In this document: in pieces, positions 1 to 6,163 of the stretch
Layout: each line of letters begins with the position of its first letter
Numbering within the stretch: the stretch's first letter is position 1
NCBI GenBank assembly: GCA_045601345.1
Contig: JAZRZL010000066.1
Location: 1-13,329 of the forward strand
Length of the DNA stretch: 13,329 nucleotides
Source of the DNA: SVMC01 sp045601345
GTDB lineage: Bacteria > Bacillota > Clostridia > Oscillospirales > Oscillospiraceae
Direction: 5' to 3'
Notes under the pieces: model-generated
Told to the model about the DNA's origin: nothing
What the model saw: the letters and a program-made list of their open reading frames with translations, nothing else
The model's database searches: none
Translations under genes and position numbers: made by a program

Positions 1-80
1 GACCGATAGGAGCCTTTCCCTTCCAGATACTCCTTTACTCTTGCCAGCATCCATTCTGCTGAATGCTTTCGTTTCGACAT
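1..80 (-). CDS. IS3-family transposase OrfA, N-terminal 26 residues (partial)
   Basis: An ATG on the minus strand at 78-80 opens a frame that runs off the left edge and reads MSKRKHSAEWMLARVKEYL then EGKGSYR. This is the typical opening of the helix-turn-helix OrfA of IS3/IS150-group elements, which binds the terminal repeats and is joined to the OrfB integrase domain by programmed frameshifting. GGGGG, part of AGGGGGATTTATT, lies 7 bases upstream as a ribosome binding site. Only the first 26 residues are visible, so whether the transposase is intact is unknown. Confidence 0.6.
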   Translation of the reverse strand, partial: MSKRKHSAEWMLARVKEYLEGKGSYR

Positions 81-136
81 AATAAATCCCCCTAAAGTGA
101 CTTTGGTTTTTTCCATAGTCTACTTTAGAGGGATCA
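1..136 (-). mobile_element. End of an IS3-family insertion sequence (left part outside window)
   Basis: The minus strand carries the start of an IS3/IS150-type OrfA and, upstream of it, an element end that begins TGATCC and contains CTAAAGTAGAC followed by a second AAAGT..CTTTAG block, as IS3-family terminal inverted repeats often do. I place the outer tip at base 136, where TGATCC begins on the minus strand. The other end is outside the window, so target duplication and element length cannot be read. The family assignment rests on the OrfA start plus the terminal TG and AAAGT motifs; the exact tip is an inference. Confidence 0.6.
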
Positions 137-832
137 TATCACAATTTCATATGGCTGCTGTTTGTGCTGACCATACTATATCCGACAGGCACTTTGATTG
201 CTTTTTGTTTTGGTTATCATTTTGAACTGAGCAGTGTTTCCGCCCACACGGTCGTTATTGCTGTACTATCCGTTTGCACAGCATTTGTCGCACCTAAAAA
301 TAAAGCAACACAGATTCTTTCGGCCATTATCACGCCGTTGTTTCTCATCAACGCTGTATTCTACATATTCGTATGCAGTCACATATGGGTAATTGCAAGT
401 GTTTTCGTTTCTGCGGGATGCTGTTGCTTCTTGACTGTAAAACATGGAAAACCTTTAGCACTAAAAATCATTGCGTTGGTATTATCCGCCTTAATGGTTC
501 TGCCTATAGGTTACTTCAGTTTCATTGCGTTGATTTTCTTTAACATCGGTCAAAATACGGTTGTGAAAACCGTAGAGTCTCCGAGCGGGAAATACTATGC
601 CCAAGTAATTGACAGCGACCAGGGAGCACTTGGTGGAGATACCTTTGTCGATGTATACGAAAAAAGCAGAATCAATGCTGTTATTTTGAAAGTTGAAAAG
701 GTGCCGCAAAGAGTGTACACAGGTGATTGGGGCGAATTTGAAAATATGCAGATCTATTGGAAAGATGACGGTTGCCTAGTGATTAATTCAAATGAGTACG
801 AAATAGAAAGCACAACAAATACTGCAAGATAA
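137..832 (+). pseudogene. Multi-pass membrane protein, DUF5412-like, 5' end cut by the IS element
   Basis: The frame encodes about four hydrophobic segments (roughly residues 1-19, 29-43, 52-90 and 97-128 counted from the GTG at 164). They are followed by a soluble C-terminal domain of about 95 residues starting ESPSGKYYAQVIDSDQGALG. That SP(S/N)GKY..V..sD.GAlGG pattern resembles DUF5412-type Firmicutes proteins of unknown function; this is a family-level guess. The only in-frame start is GTG 164, which lacks a ribosome binding site. The frame stays open leftwards across the IS end to base 119, so the simplest reading is that the IS element removed the native start. The body of the gene has no internal stops. 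A late natural start at 164 remains possible. Confidence 0.5.
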
Positions 833-858
833 AATACGGTAACCACACTATTTAACAT

Positions 859-1758
859 TCATTTCCTTAATATCATAAAAAACTCATCCAGCCGCTCATT
901 TACATATCCTGCGATGAGATCGGCCATGGCTTCGGCGCTGCCATCGCGGTAATAGGAATCGAATGCGTCATAATATTTTTTGCGATCTGTAAACTTCACG
1001 TTGATGGGCGGGAAGCCATTGCGGATCAGGTCGAGATTCATAATCAGTCTGCCTGTTCTGCCGTTGCCGTCAATGAAGGGGTGAATCCCCTCAAATTCAA
1101 GGTGGAAGCGGGCAATGCGTTCAATCATGTACATGCTTGCTTTGCGTTCCTCGTTTACTGCCAGCAGTTCGGTGATCTTCGGCTCTATGAGATACGGCTG
1201 CACCGGCTCGGTGTAGGCGCCCATGATACGCACCGGGATTTTGCGGAACACGCCTTTGTCCTCTGGCTGATTCATGAGTACGAGGGAGTGAATGTTCTTG
1301 ATGACAAACTCGCTGAGCGGGACTTCCTGCTTTGCGATATCCTGAATATACAGGAAAGCATCCCGGTGTCCCACCGCTTCCAGATGATCTTTTAACGGCT
1401 TCTGGTCGATGGTCATGCCTTCCAGCACCATGGCGGTCTCTTTCAGTGTCAGCGTATTGCCCTCAATGGCGTTGGAATTATAGGTGAATTCTATCATGAA
1501 TTCTTCCTGCAGGCGTTTGACCTCGCCGGGGGTGAGGGGACGCATTTCATTCAGTCGCTCGCGTTTCAGCTCGATTTCGGCAAGGATGCCGGTGCGCGTC
1601 AGTCTGCCGTCCAGTGGCTTCTGGGCGCTTGCCGGGATCATGTAAAGATTTCCTTTGCGAATCACGCCGGGGATTTTTCCTTCGGCGCACAGCACGCGTA
1701 CACGCCGGGTGGAGATGCCCCATTTTTCCGCCGCTTTCGATACTTTTATATAGTCCAT
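859..1758 (-). CDS. Fic/DOC family protein with N-terminal helix-turn-helix and built-in inhibitory motif
   Basis: This 299-residue protein belongs to the Fic family, whose members usually transfer AMP from ATP to a hydroxyl side chain of a target protein. The catalytic signature HPFIDGNGRTGR is complete at residues 226-237, with His226 as the predicted base and the Gly-Asn-Gly-Arg anion hole. The flap segment GVFR lies near 169-172. SNAIEGN at 95-101 matches the (S/T)xxxE(G/N) inhibitory motif placed on an N-terminal helix (class II Fic), so it should be autoinhibited by Glu99. Residues 1-50 (DYIKVSKAAEKWGISTRRVR...) look like a MerR/excisionase-type winged helix and may bind DNA. GGGAGG sits about 8 bases before the ATG, and a good sigma-A promoter lies upstream. 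No separate antitoxin gene is adjacent. The target is unknown. Confidence 0.93.
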   Translation of the reverse strand: MDYIKVSKAAEKWGISTRRVRVLCAEGKIPGVIRKGNLYMIPASAQKPLDGRLTRTGILAEIELKRERLNEMRPLTPGEVKRLQEEFMIEFTYNSNAIEGNTLTLKETAMVLEGMTIDQKPLKDHLEAVGHRDAFLYIQDIAKQEVPLSEFVIKNIHSLVLMNQPEDKGVFRKIPVRIMGAYTEPVQPYLIEPKITELLAVNEERKASMYMIERIARFHLEFEGIHPFIDGNGRTGRLIMNLDLIRNGFPPINVKFTDRKKYYDAFDSYYRDGSAEAMADLIAGYVNERLDEFFMILRK

Positions 1759-1797
1759 TTGAGATTCCTCCCAAGCAGTTTATTATTTCATATGGTC

Positions 1798-1826
1798 ATT
1801 GTAGCACATAATCGGAATAATATCAA
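1798..1826 (-). promoter_or_regulatory. Sigma-A promoter of the fic gene
   Basis: On the minus strand TTGATA (1821-1826) and TACAAT (1798-1803) are separated by exactly 17 bases. Transcription would start near 1790, giving a leader of about 30 bases with the GGGAGG ribosome binding site. Confidence 0.75.
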
Positions 1827-1884
1827 GTGGTTATGATGAAATTGCAAACGATTTTATTCCTAAATATAAGTACTTCGGGGATGA

Positions 1885-2313
1885 TTATTCTCATCTCCGC
1901 AGAATATCTTATTATTTTTCGTTGATCTCCATGCCTGGGGGTTTGACTATAAGGGAAATGTTGTCTGGGAAAAGGTGCGCAAGGATGGTATGCCTGACAG
2001 AAGAGGCGTTGGCTTCTATTTCCGCAACGTCACAGAGCTTCTTCTCTTCGGCATTAAAAAGAAGAGCGCACCCAATCGGACGTTAGCGCCTGCACGTTCT
2101 CAGGTGAATCTTATCCGGTCTCAAAAGCGTGAGCACAGCAGAAAGCCGGATGAAATTATCCCGATTATTGAGGCTTGCAGTCTTCCAAATCGGATTGAGC
2201 TGTTTGCCCGTGGAGACCGCGAAGGCTGGGATATGTGGGGCAATCAGGCGGATGCCAGCTATGAACCGACATGGAGCACCTATAAAAATCACACAATCGC
2301 AAAAGCGGAGTAA
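1885..2313 (+). pseudogene. 3' remnant of an MT-A70-type DNA adenine N6-methyltransferase
   Basis: The frame reads ...HAWGFDYKGNVVWEKVRKDG, then GVGFYFRNVTELLLFG, REHSRKPDE, ELFARG and GWDMWGNQ. These follow, in order, the C-terminal half of MT-A70 family DNA adenine methyltransferases (AWGF, VWEK, GFYFRN.hElLLfG, RKPDE.y..iE, LFAR, W..WGNe). The catalytic DPPW segment that lies N-terminal to this is absent: a TGA at 1882-1884 closes the frame. The only obvious start, GTG 1975, falls inside the fold and has no convincing ribosome binding site. I therefore call it a truncated, inactive remnant ending at TAA 2311-2313. Such genes are often carried on phages, ICEs and restriction-modification islands, which fits the IS and Fic neighbours. 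Confidence 0.75.
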
Positions 2314-2330
2314 CGGACTTTTAACAAAAT

Positions 2331-2381
2331 GGCTGTAAAAAAGCTTCCCGACAAAACGGCGCTTTTTTACAGCCCCTTTTT
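2331..2381 (+). terminator. Rho-independent terminator after the methyltransferase remnant
   Basis: A perfect 14-bp inverted repeat, GGCTGTAAAAAAGC (2331-2344) and GCTTTTTTACAGCC (2361-2374), encloses a 16-base loop and is followed by CCTTTTTG. It may also stop minus-strand thioredoxin transcription, though the minus-strand T tract is weaker. The stretch 2382-2495 beyond it holds no gene that I can see. Confidence 0.8.
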
Positions 2382-2495
2382 GATGCAAACGGTGAAAAAG
2401 ATGCAAGCAAAATGGACGCTAAATTGTTAGATGCAATTTAATCAGAGGTTTTCTAGTCCGATAGGGAGAAGTCTGGAATCTTGGTCAACATAGGT

Positions 2496-2813
2496 TTATC
2501 CTTTTGGCAATAAGGCTTCGATCTGTTCCATTGGCTTGCAGCCAACAGAAGTGCTAACAACTTTCCCGTCCTGTAGGATGACAACCAGAGGAATACTGCT
2601 TACCTGAAATTCATCTGCCAGCTCCGGCTGCTCATCTACGTTCACCTTGCCAACTTTAATTTTGCCAGCGTATTTGTCTGCAATCCGGGAGACAATTGGG
2701 GAGAGCATCTTACAAGGATTGCACCAGCTTGCCCAAAAGTCCAGAAGGACAGGCTTCACCGATTTTATAACTTCATTTTCAAAATTCTGCTTCGTAATCA
2801 CAAGTTCTGACAT
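2496..2813 (-). CDS. trxA: Thioredoxin with CNPC active site
   Basis: A 105-residue thioredoxin-fold protein of standard length, acting as a cytoplasmic dithiol-disulfide oxidoreductase. The active-site segment is DFWASWCNPCK with cysteines 31 and 34. The residue after the first cysteine is Asn instead of the usual Gly (CNPC for CGPC), which should shift redox potential or partner choice. The buried Asp25, the NVDEQPELA segment and the cis-proline Pro75 in SIPLVV are all in place. An extra cysteine sits in SVGCKP near the C-terminus. I take ATG 2811-2813 as the start because GGAG lies 9 bases upstream; a TTG five codons earlier overlaps that ribosome binding site. It lies 17 bases after the remnant of a likely ferredoxin:thioredoxin reductase, probably its former partner. 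Confidence 0.92.
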   Translation of the reverse strand: MSELVITKQNFENEVIKSVKPVLLDFWASWCNPCKMLSPIVSRIADKYAGKIKVGKVNVDEQPELADEFQVSSIPLVVILQDGKVVSTSVGCKPMEQIEALLPKG

Positions 2814-2830
2814 AAAGAAATTCTCCAATC

Positions 2831-2914
2831 CTATTGTGGTTTATTGTAAAGCATACAGTGACAGTATTCCACAAAATCCGGGTTGGCAATCTGTGCCTTG
2901 AATTCTTCACACAT
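2831..2914 (-). pseudogene. C-terminal remnant of a ferredoxin:thioredoxin reductase catalytic subunit
   Basis: The minus strand encodes MCEEFKAQIANPDFVEY then CHCMLYNKPQ and a TAG, preceded in frame by Lys-Cys. A CxC pair followed by CHCMLY close to the C-terminus is the mark of the catalytic (beta) subunit of ferredoxin:thioredoxin reductase, whose 4Fe-4S cluster and redox cysteines lie in CPC..CPC..CHC motifs. Here the first CPC and the rest of the N-terminal half are missing: TGA and TAA stops lie directly upstream of the Lys codon. No ribosome binding site fits the ATG at 2912-2914. The position just before a thioredoxin gene on the same strand supports the assignment. It could instead be a genuine 27-residue peptide, which I find less likely. 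Confidence 0.5.
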
Positions 2915-2946
2915 ACATTTTTATCAAAACTCAACTTTTCCGCTTC

Positions 2947-2975
2947 TTGCCATATGTCCCCATTTGTGCTAAAAT
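2947..2975 (+). promoter_or_regulatory. Sigma-A promoter of the azlC-azlD-polymerase operon
   Basis: TTGCCA (2947-2952) and TAAAAT (2970-2975) are 17 bases apart on the plus strand, about 48 bases before the azlC start. I looked for a LexA-type GAAC..GTTC operator here because of the downstream polymerase and did not find one. Confidence 0.65.
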
Positions 2976-3022
2976 AAACTAATAAATAATAGATGATTCC
3001 TAAGGAAATCTGGTGAAACTAA

Positions 3023-3715
3023 ATGAAACGGGCATTTTTATACGCTTTAAAAAACAGCATCCCGATTCTGATCTCCTTTTTGCCGGTTGGCATTGCCTAC
3101 GGAATTTTAATGGCAACAGCGGGCTACTCCTGGATATGGACGGGCGCAACCAGTCTGGTCATTCTTGCGGGGTCGCTTCAATTTCTGATGCTGACCTTTT
3201 TTGCCGGCGGCATATCCCTGCTTACTGTGGCACTTATGGCACTGCTTCTCAACAGCCGCCATATTTTTTACGGTATTCCCTTCATTGAAAAATGGAGAAA
3301 GTACGGATTTTGGAAGTATTTTCTGATTTTTTCCCTGCCGGATGAGACCTTTTCGCTGCACTGTGCCAATGATTTTGACGATGGGAACGAGAAGCATAAG
3401 AAAATGACCTATGTGTTCAGTGCCGTGCTGGTACACCTGTACTGGGTAGTGTCCAGCATTTTGGGTGCGCTGTTGGGTGGGATCATCGAATTTGATACCA
3501 CAGGTATTGATTTTGCGCTGACGGCGCTTTTTATTGTGATTTTGTTGGAGCAGATGAAGGGCGCAGACAGTAAGCTCCCGGCACTTATTGCGTTGGTGTC
3601 TGCGCTTGTGTGCCTTTTCATCATCGGTCCTGGCAACTTTATCTTGCCGTCCCTGATGATTACGGTAGTGATTTTACTGGCTTTGCGTGGAAAAATTGAG
3701 GGGGTGAAGGAATGA
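3023..3715 (+). CDS. azlC: Branched-chain amino acid exporter large subunit, AzlC family
   Basis: A 230-residue inner-membrane protein of the AzlC family, the large subunit of a two-component exporter for branched-chain amino acids (AzlCD, YgaZH). Diagnostic segments are PVGIAYGILMATAGYS (about 21-36), LAGSLQFLML (48-57), the loop LLLNSRHIFYG (75-84) and FSLPDETFSL (103-112). Several hydrophobic segments follow between 131 and 222. Length is normal for the family. The start ATG has GGTGA six bases upstream. Its last codon overlaps the azlD start (ATGA), so the two subunits are translationally coupled at the expected stoichiometry. It heads an operon that continues into DNA polymerase genes. 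Confidence 0.93.
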   Translation: MKRAFLYALKNSIPILISFLPVGIAYGILMATAGYSWIWTGATSLVILAGSLQFLMLTFFAGGISLLTVALMALLLNSRHIFYGIPFIEKWRKYGFWKYFLIFSLPDETFSLHCANDFDDGNEKHKKMTYVFSAVLVHLYWVVSSILGALLGGIIEFDTTGIDFALTALFIVILLEQMKGADSKLPALIALVSALVCLFIIGPGNFILPSLMITVVILLALRGKIEGVKE

Positions 3716-4041
3716 AGCTGACCCCATGGCAGTCGATTGCCATTATTGCAGTGTGTGCTCTGTGTACCCTTTTGGAGCGGGCGTTTCCCTTCCTTGTGTT
3801 TCGCGGCAGGGAAGTGCCGGAGCGCGTGAAATATTTGGGTGGTGTGCTTCCGATGGCGATTATAATGAGTTTGGTCATTTATTGCCTCAAGGATAGTGTC
3901 ACCGTCGTCTCCAAGCTCTTGCCGCAGTTGATTTCCTGCGTTGTGACCGTCAGCCTACACCTCTGGAAACGCAATACCTTCTTGAGCATTGGCGGCGGAA
4001 CAGTCTGCTGTATGCTTCTGTCCCAGCTGGTGTTTGCATGA
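3712..4041 (+). CDS. azlD: Branched-chain amino acid exporter small subunit, AzlD family
   Basis: A 109-residue membrane protein with four hydrophobic segments (about 7-28, 42-60, 64-83 and 88-108), the normal size and layout for AzlD. LLERAFPFLVFRGREVPERV followed by YLGGVLPMAIIM matches the family pattern (R.lPfll..gr..P..v.YLG..lP.Aii). It partners AzlC in exporting branched-chain amino acids. AAGGA precedes its start. Its stop codon overlaps the start of the Y-family polymerase in an ATGA, so ribosomes finishing azlD can restart on the polymerase. That junction is unusual, since the two products have no obvious functional link. Confidence 0.9.
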   Translation: MKLTPWQSIAIIAVCALCTLLERAFPFLVFRGREVPERVKYLGGVLPMAIIMSLVIYCLKDSVTVVSKLLPQLISCVVTVSLHLWKRNTFLSIGGGTVCCMLLSQLVFA

Positions 4042-5531
4042 AAGACCGAACGTATCTTGCCATAGACCTCAAATCCTTCTATGCCTCCGTGGAATGTGTA
4101 CAGCGGGGACTTGACCCACTGCGTACCCATCTGGTGGTAGCGGACGAGAGCCGAACGGAAAAAACCATCTGTCTGGCTGTCTCTCCCAGCCTGAAAGCCT
4201 ATGGCATTCCGGGCAGGGCACGGCTGTTTGAGGTCAATCAGCGCGTTGCCGCCGTCAATGCCCAGCGGAGAAGTCAGATACCGGGAAGAAGCTTGAGTGG
4301 CAGCTCTCATCAGGCACCAGAGTTGGAGGCCAATCCGACACTGGCACTGGATTTTATCATTGCTAGGCCACAAATGGCAAAATATATGCAGGTCAGCACC
4401 CAAATTTACAGCATTTACCTCAGCTTTGTTGCTCCAGAAGATATCCATGTCTACTCCATTGACGAGGTTTTCATTGATGCGACCTCCTACCTCAAGCTGT
4501 ATGACCTCACGCCAAGGCAGTTTGCCATGCGGCTCATTCAGGCTGTTTTGCAAGCAACCGGCATAACTGCCACAGCTGGCATTGGAACCAATCTTTATCT
4601 TGCTAAAATTGCCATGGACATTGTCGCCAAGCACATTCCCCCGGATGCCGATGGGGTGCGAGTGGCGGAGTTGGATGAACTGCACTACCGGCAAACGCTT
4701 TGGGCACACCGTCCGCTTACGAATTTCTGGCGGGTGGGCAAGGGCATTGCAAAAAAGCTGGAGGCCATAGGGTTATTTACGATGGGGGATATTGCCCGCT
4801 GCTCTCTAGCTGGGGAGGAGCGGCTCTATCAGATGTTTGGCGTTAATGCGGAGCTTCTCATTGACCATGCCTGGGGCTGGGAGCCATGCACCATTGCTGA
4901 TATCCGCGCCTACCGCCCGGAAAGCAGTTCCTTGAGTAGAGGGCAGGTCTTGAAGGAACCGTATGATTTTGACGGTGGCAGATTAATCGTGCGCGAAATG
5001 GCGGATCTGATGGCACTTGATCTTGTGGAAAAGGGACTGGTTACGGATCAAATTGTGCTGACCATATGCTATGATCGGGAATGCCTCACCGACCCGGTGC
5101 GCAGCGCCTCCTATACAGGCCTGATTGAGCGGGATCGCTATGGCCGCGAGGTGCCGAAAAGTGCGCATGGATCTGAAAATCTGGGTGGATTTTTTTCTTC
5201 TGCCAAATGCATTACCCGGGCTGCTACTGCGCTCTATGAGCGTATTACTGATCCGCGCCTTTTGGTGCGGCGGGTTTATTTTGTTGCCAACCATGTCATT
5301 ACCGCTCATGAAGCCGGAGAGGCCGAGCCATGGGAGCAGGTGGATTTCTTCACCGACCCTAGTGAAACAGCGCAAAAAGCTGCTGCGCTTGAAAGAGAGC
5401 ACCGACAGCAGGAGACAATCATAAAAATCCGCGAAAAATACGGAAAAAATGCGATTCTCAAGGGAATGAACCTTCGGGAGGGAGCTACCACTGTGGAGCG
5501 CAATGGGCAGGTGGGCGGCCATAAGGCATAG
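4038..5531 (+). CDS. Y-family (UmuC/DinB-type) translesion DNA polymerase
   Basis: A 497-residue Y-family polymerase, which copies past damaged bases with low fidelity. The first metal-binding motif is AIDLKSFYASVE with Asp10 and the likely steric gate Tyr15. The second is VYSIDEVFIDAT with Asp142 and Glu143. GITATAGIGTNLYLAKIAMD matches the conserved palm/thumb junction, and a thumb and little-finger region follow. QVDFF at about 434-438 fits a sliding-clamp binding motif. A segment of about 30 residues around 75-104 enlarges the finger region, as in the longer UmuC-like proteins of Firmicutes and their mobile elements. It overlaps azlD by four bases and is followed after 11 bases by a YolD-like gene, the usual partner of these polymerases. 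Confidence 0.93.
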   Translation: MKDRTYLAIDLKSFYASVECVQRGLDPLRTHLVVADESRTEKTICLAVSPSLKAYGIPGRARLFEVNQRVAAVNAQRRSQIPGRSLSGSSHQAPELEANPTLALDFIIARPQMAKYMQVSTQIYSIYLSFVAPEDIHVYSIDEVFIDATSYLKLYDLTPRQFAMRLIQAVLQATGITATAGIGTNLYLAKIAMDIVAKHIPPDADGVRVAELDELHYRQTLWAHRPLTNFWRVGKGIAKKLEAIGLFTMGDIARCSLAGEERLYQMFGVNAELLIDHAWGWEPCTIADIRAYRPESSSLSRGQVLKEPYDFDGGRLIVREMADLMALDLVEKGLVTDQIVLTICYDRECLTDPVRSASYTGLIERDRYGREVPKSAHGSENLGGFFSSAKCITRAATALYERITDPRLLVRRVYFVANHVITAHEAGEAEPWEQVDFFTDPSETAQKAAALEREHRQQETIIKIREKYGKNAILKGMNLREGATTVERNGQVGGHKA

Positions 5532-5542
5532 AAAGGGATACT

Positions 5543-5944
5543 ATGGGAAAATACGATGATATGCTATATTTGCCCCACCATCAGTCAGAGCGCCACGCCC
5601 ATATGCCCGTTGCTGCACGAGCCGTACAGTTTGCCCCCTTTGCCGCCCTCACAGGCTATGAGGCTGCGGTGGAAGAGACTGCACGACAGACACAGACGAG
5701 AAGCGAACTGAGCGATGACGAGATTGCCCGATTGGATTTGCAGATGCGTCTTTTGCAGGAAAAGCTGTCAGAGCATCCCACAGTGACCCTGACGTTTTTT
5801 CAATCCGATGAGAAAAAATCCGGTGGCGCATATTTGCAGTATTCAGGAAAAGTTAAGAAACTGGATCTCTATTCCCGCCGCCTGTTTTTTAGCAACGGTG
5901 ACGAAATTCCACTGGACGATATATACGAAATCCTTTTTCCTTAA
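5543..5944 (+). CDS. YolD-like protein
   Basis: A 133-residue protein starting MGKYDDMLYLPHHQS, with RAVQFAPFAALTGYEAAVEE at about 26-45, the conserved core of YolD-like proteins (R..qFaPF.AL.GY...v.E). The middle (about 50-75) is acidic and helical; the C-terminal part (LTFFQSDEKKSGGAYLQYSG then KVKKLDLYSRRLFFSNGDEI) resembles the small beta-rich tail of the family. YolD proteins are found beside UmuC-like Y-family polymerases in Firmicutes and are thought to take the place of UmuD as an accessory or control factor; the biochemical role is not settled. AAGGG lies six bases before the ATG, 11 bases after the polymerase stop. It is the last gene of the azlC operon. Confidence 0.9.
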   Translation: MGKYDDMLYLPHHQSERHAHMPVAARAVQFAPFAALTGYEAAVEETARQTQTRSELSDDEIARLDLQMRLLQEKLSEHPTVTLTFFQSDEKKSGGAYLQYSGKVKKLDLYSRRLFFSNGDEIPLDDIYEILFP

Positions 5945-6095
5945 AGAATGGGAACTGCAAACGATGAAATTCATCTGCGAGACTGGGCAGTGGAGTGAAA
6001 GGGATAAAAGCAGCCTTTGCGTCTGACGAAAAAATCCATCGCAGTTCACTTGTGATGAATTTCTAGTGCTTCCCTTTATTCTTTTTTGATATGCG

Positions 6096-6139
6096 AAATC
6101 CCCGCAGAGCTGTTTCAGATCAGCACTGCGGGGATTTTT
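6096..6139 (+). terminator. Terminator closing the azlC-yolD operon
   Basis: AAATCCCCGCAG (6096-6107) pairs perfectly with CTGCGGGGATTT (6126-6137), with an 18-base loop that can pair further (AGCTG/CAGCA), and runs into TTTTT. It sits between convergent genes and may also slow transcription of the SLH gene from the other side. The rest of 5945-6163 has no gene that I can support; a 20-codon ATG frame at 5964 has no ribosome binding site. Confidence 0.85.
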
Positions 6140-6163
6140 AAATAGGCTTAAAAGAATTTTGGC

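Noticed and set aside
3879..4709. A 276-codon minus-strand open frame across azlD and the polymerase
   Set aside because: Antisense to two clear family members with full motifs; no recognisable domain of its own.
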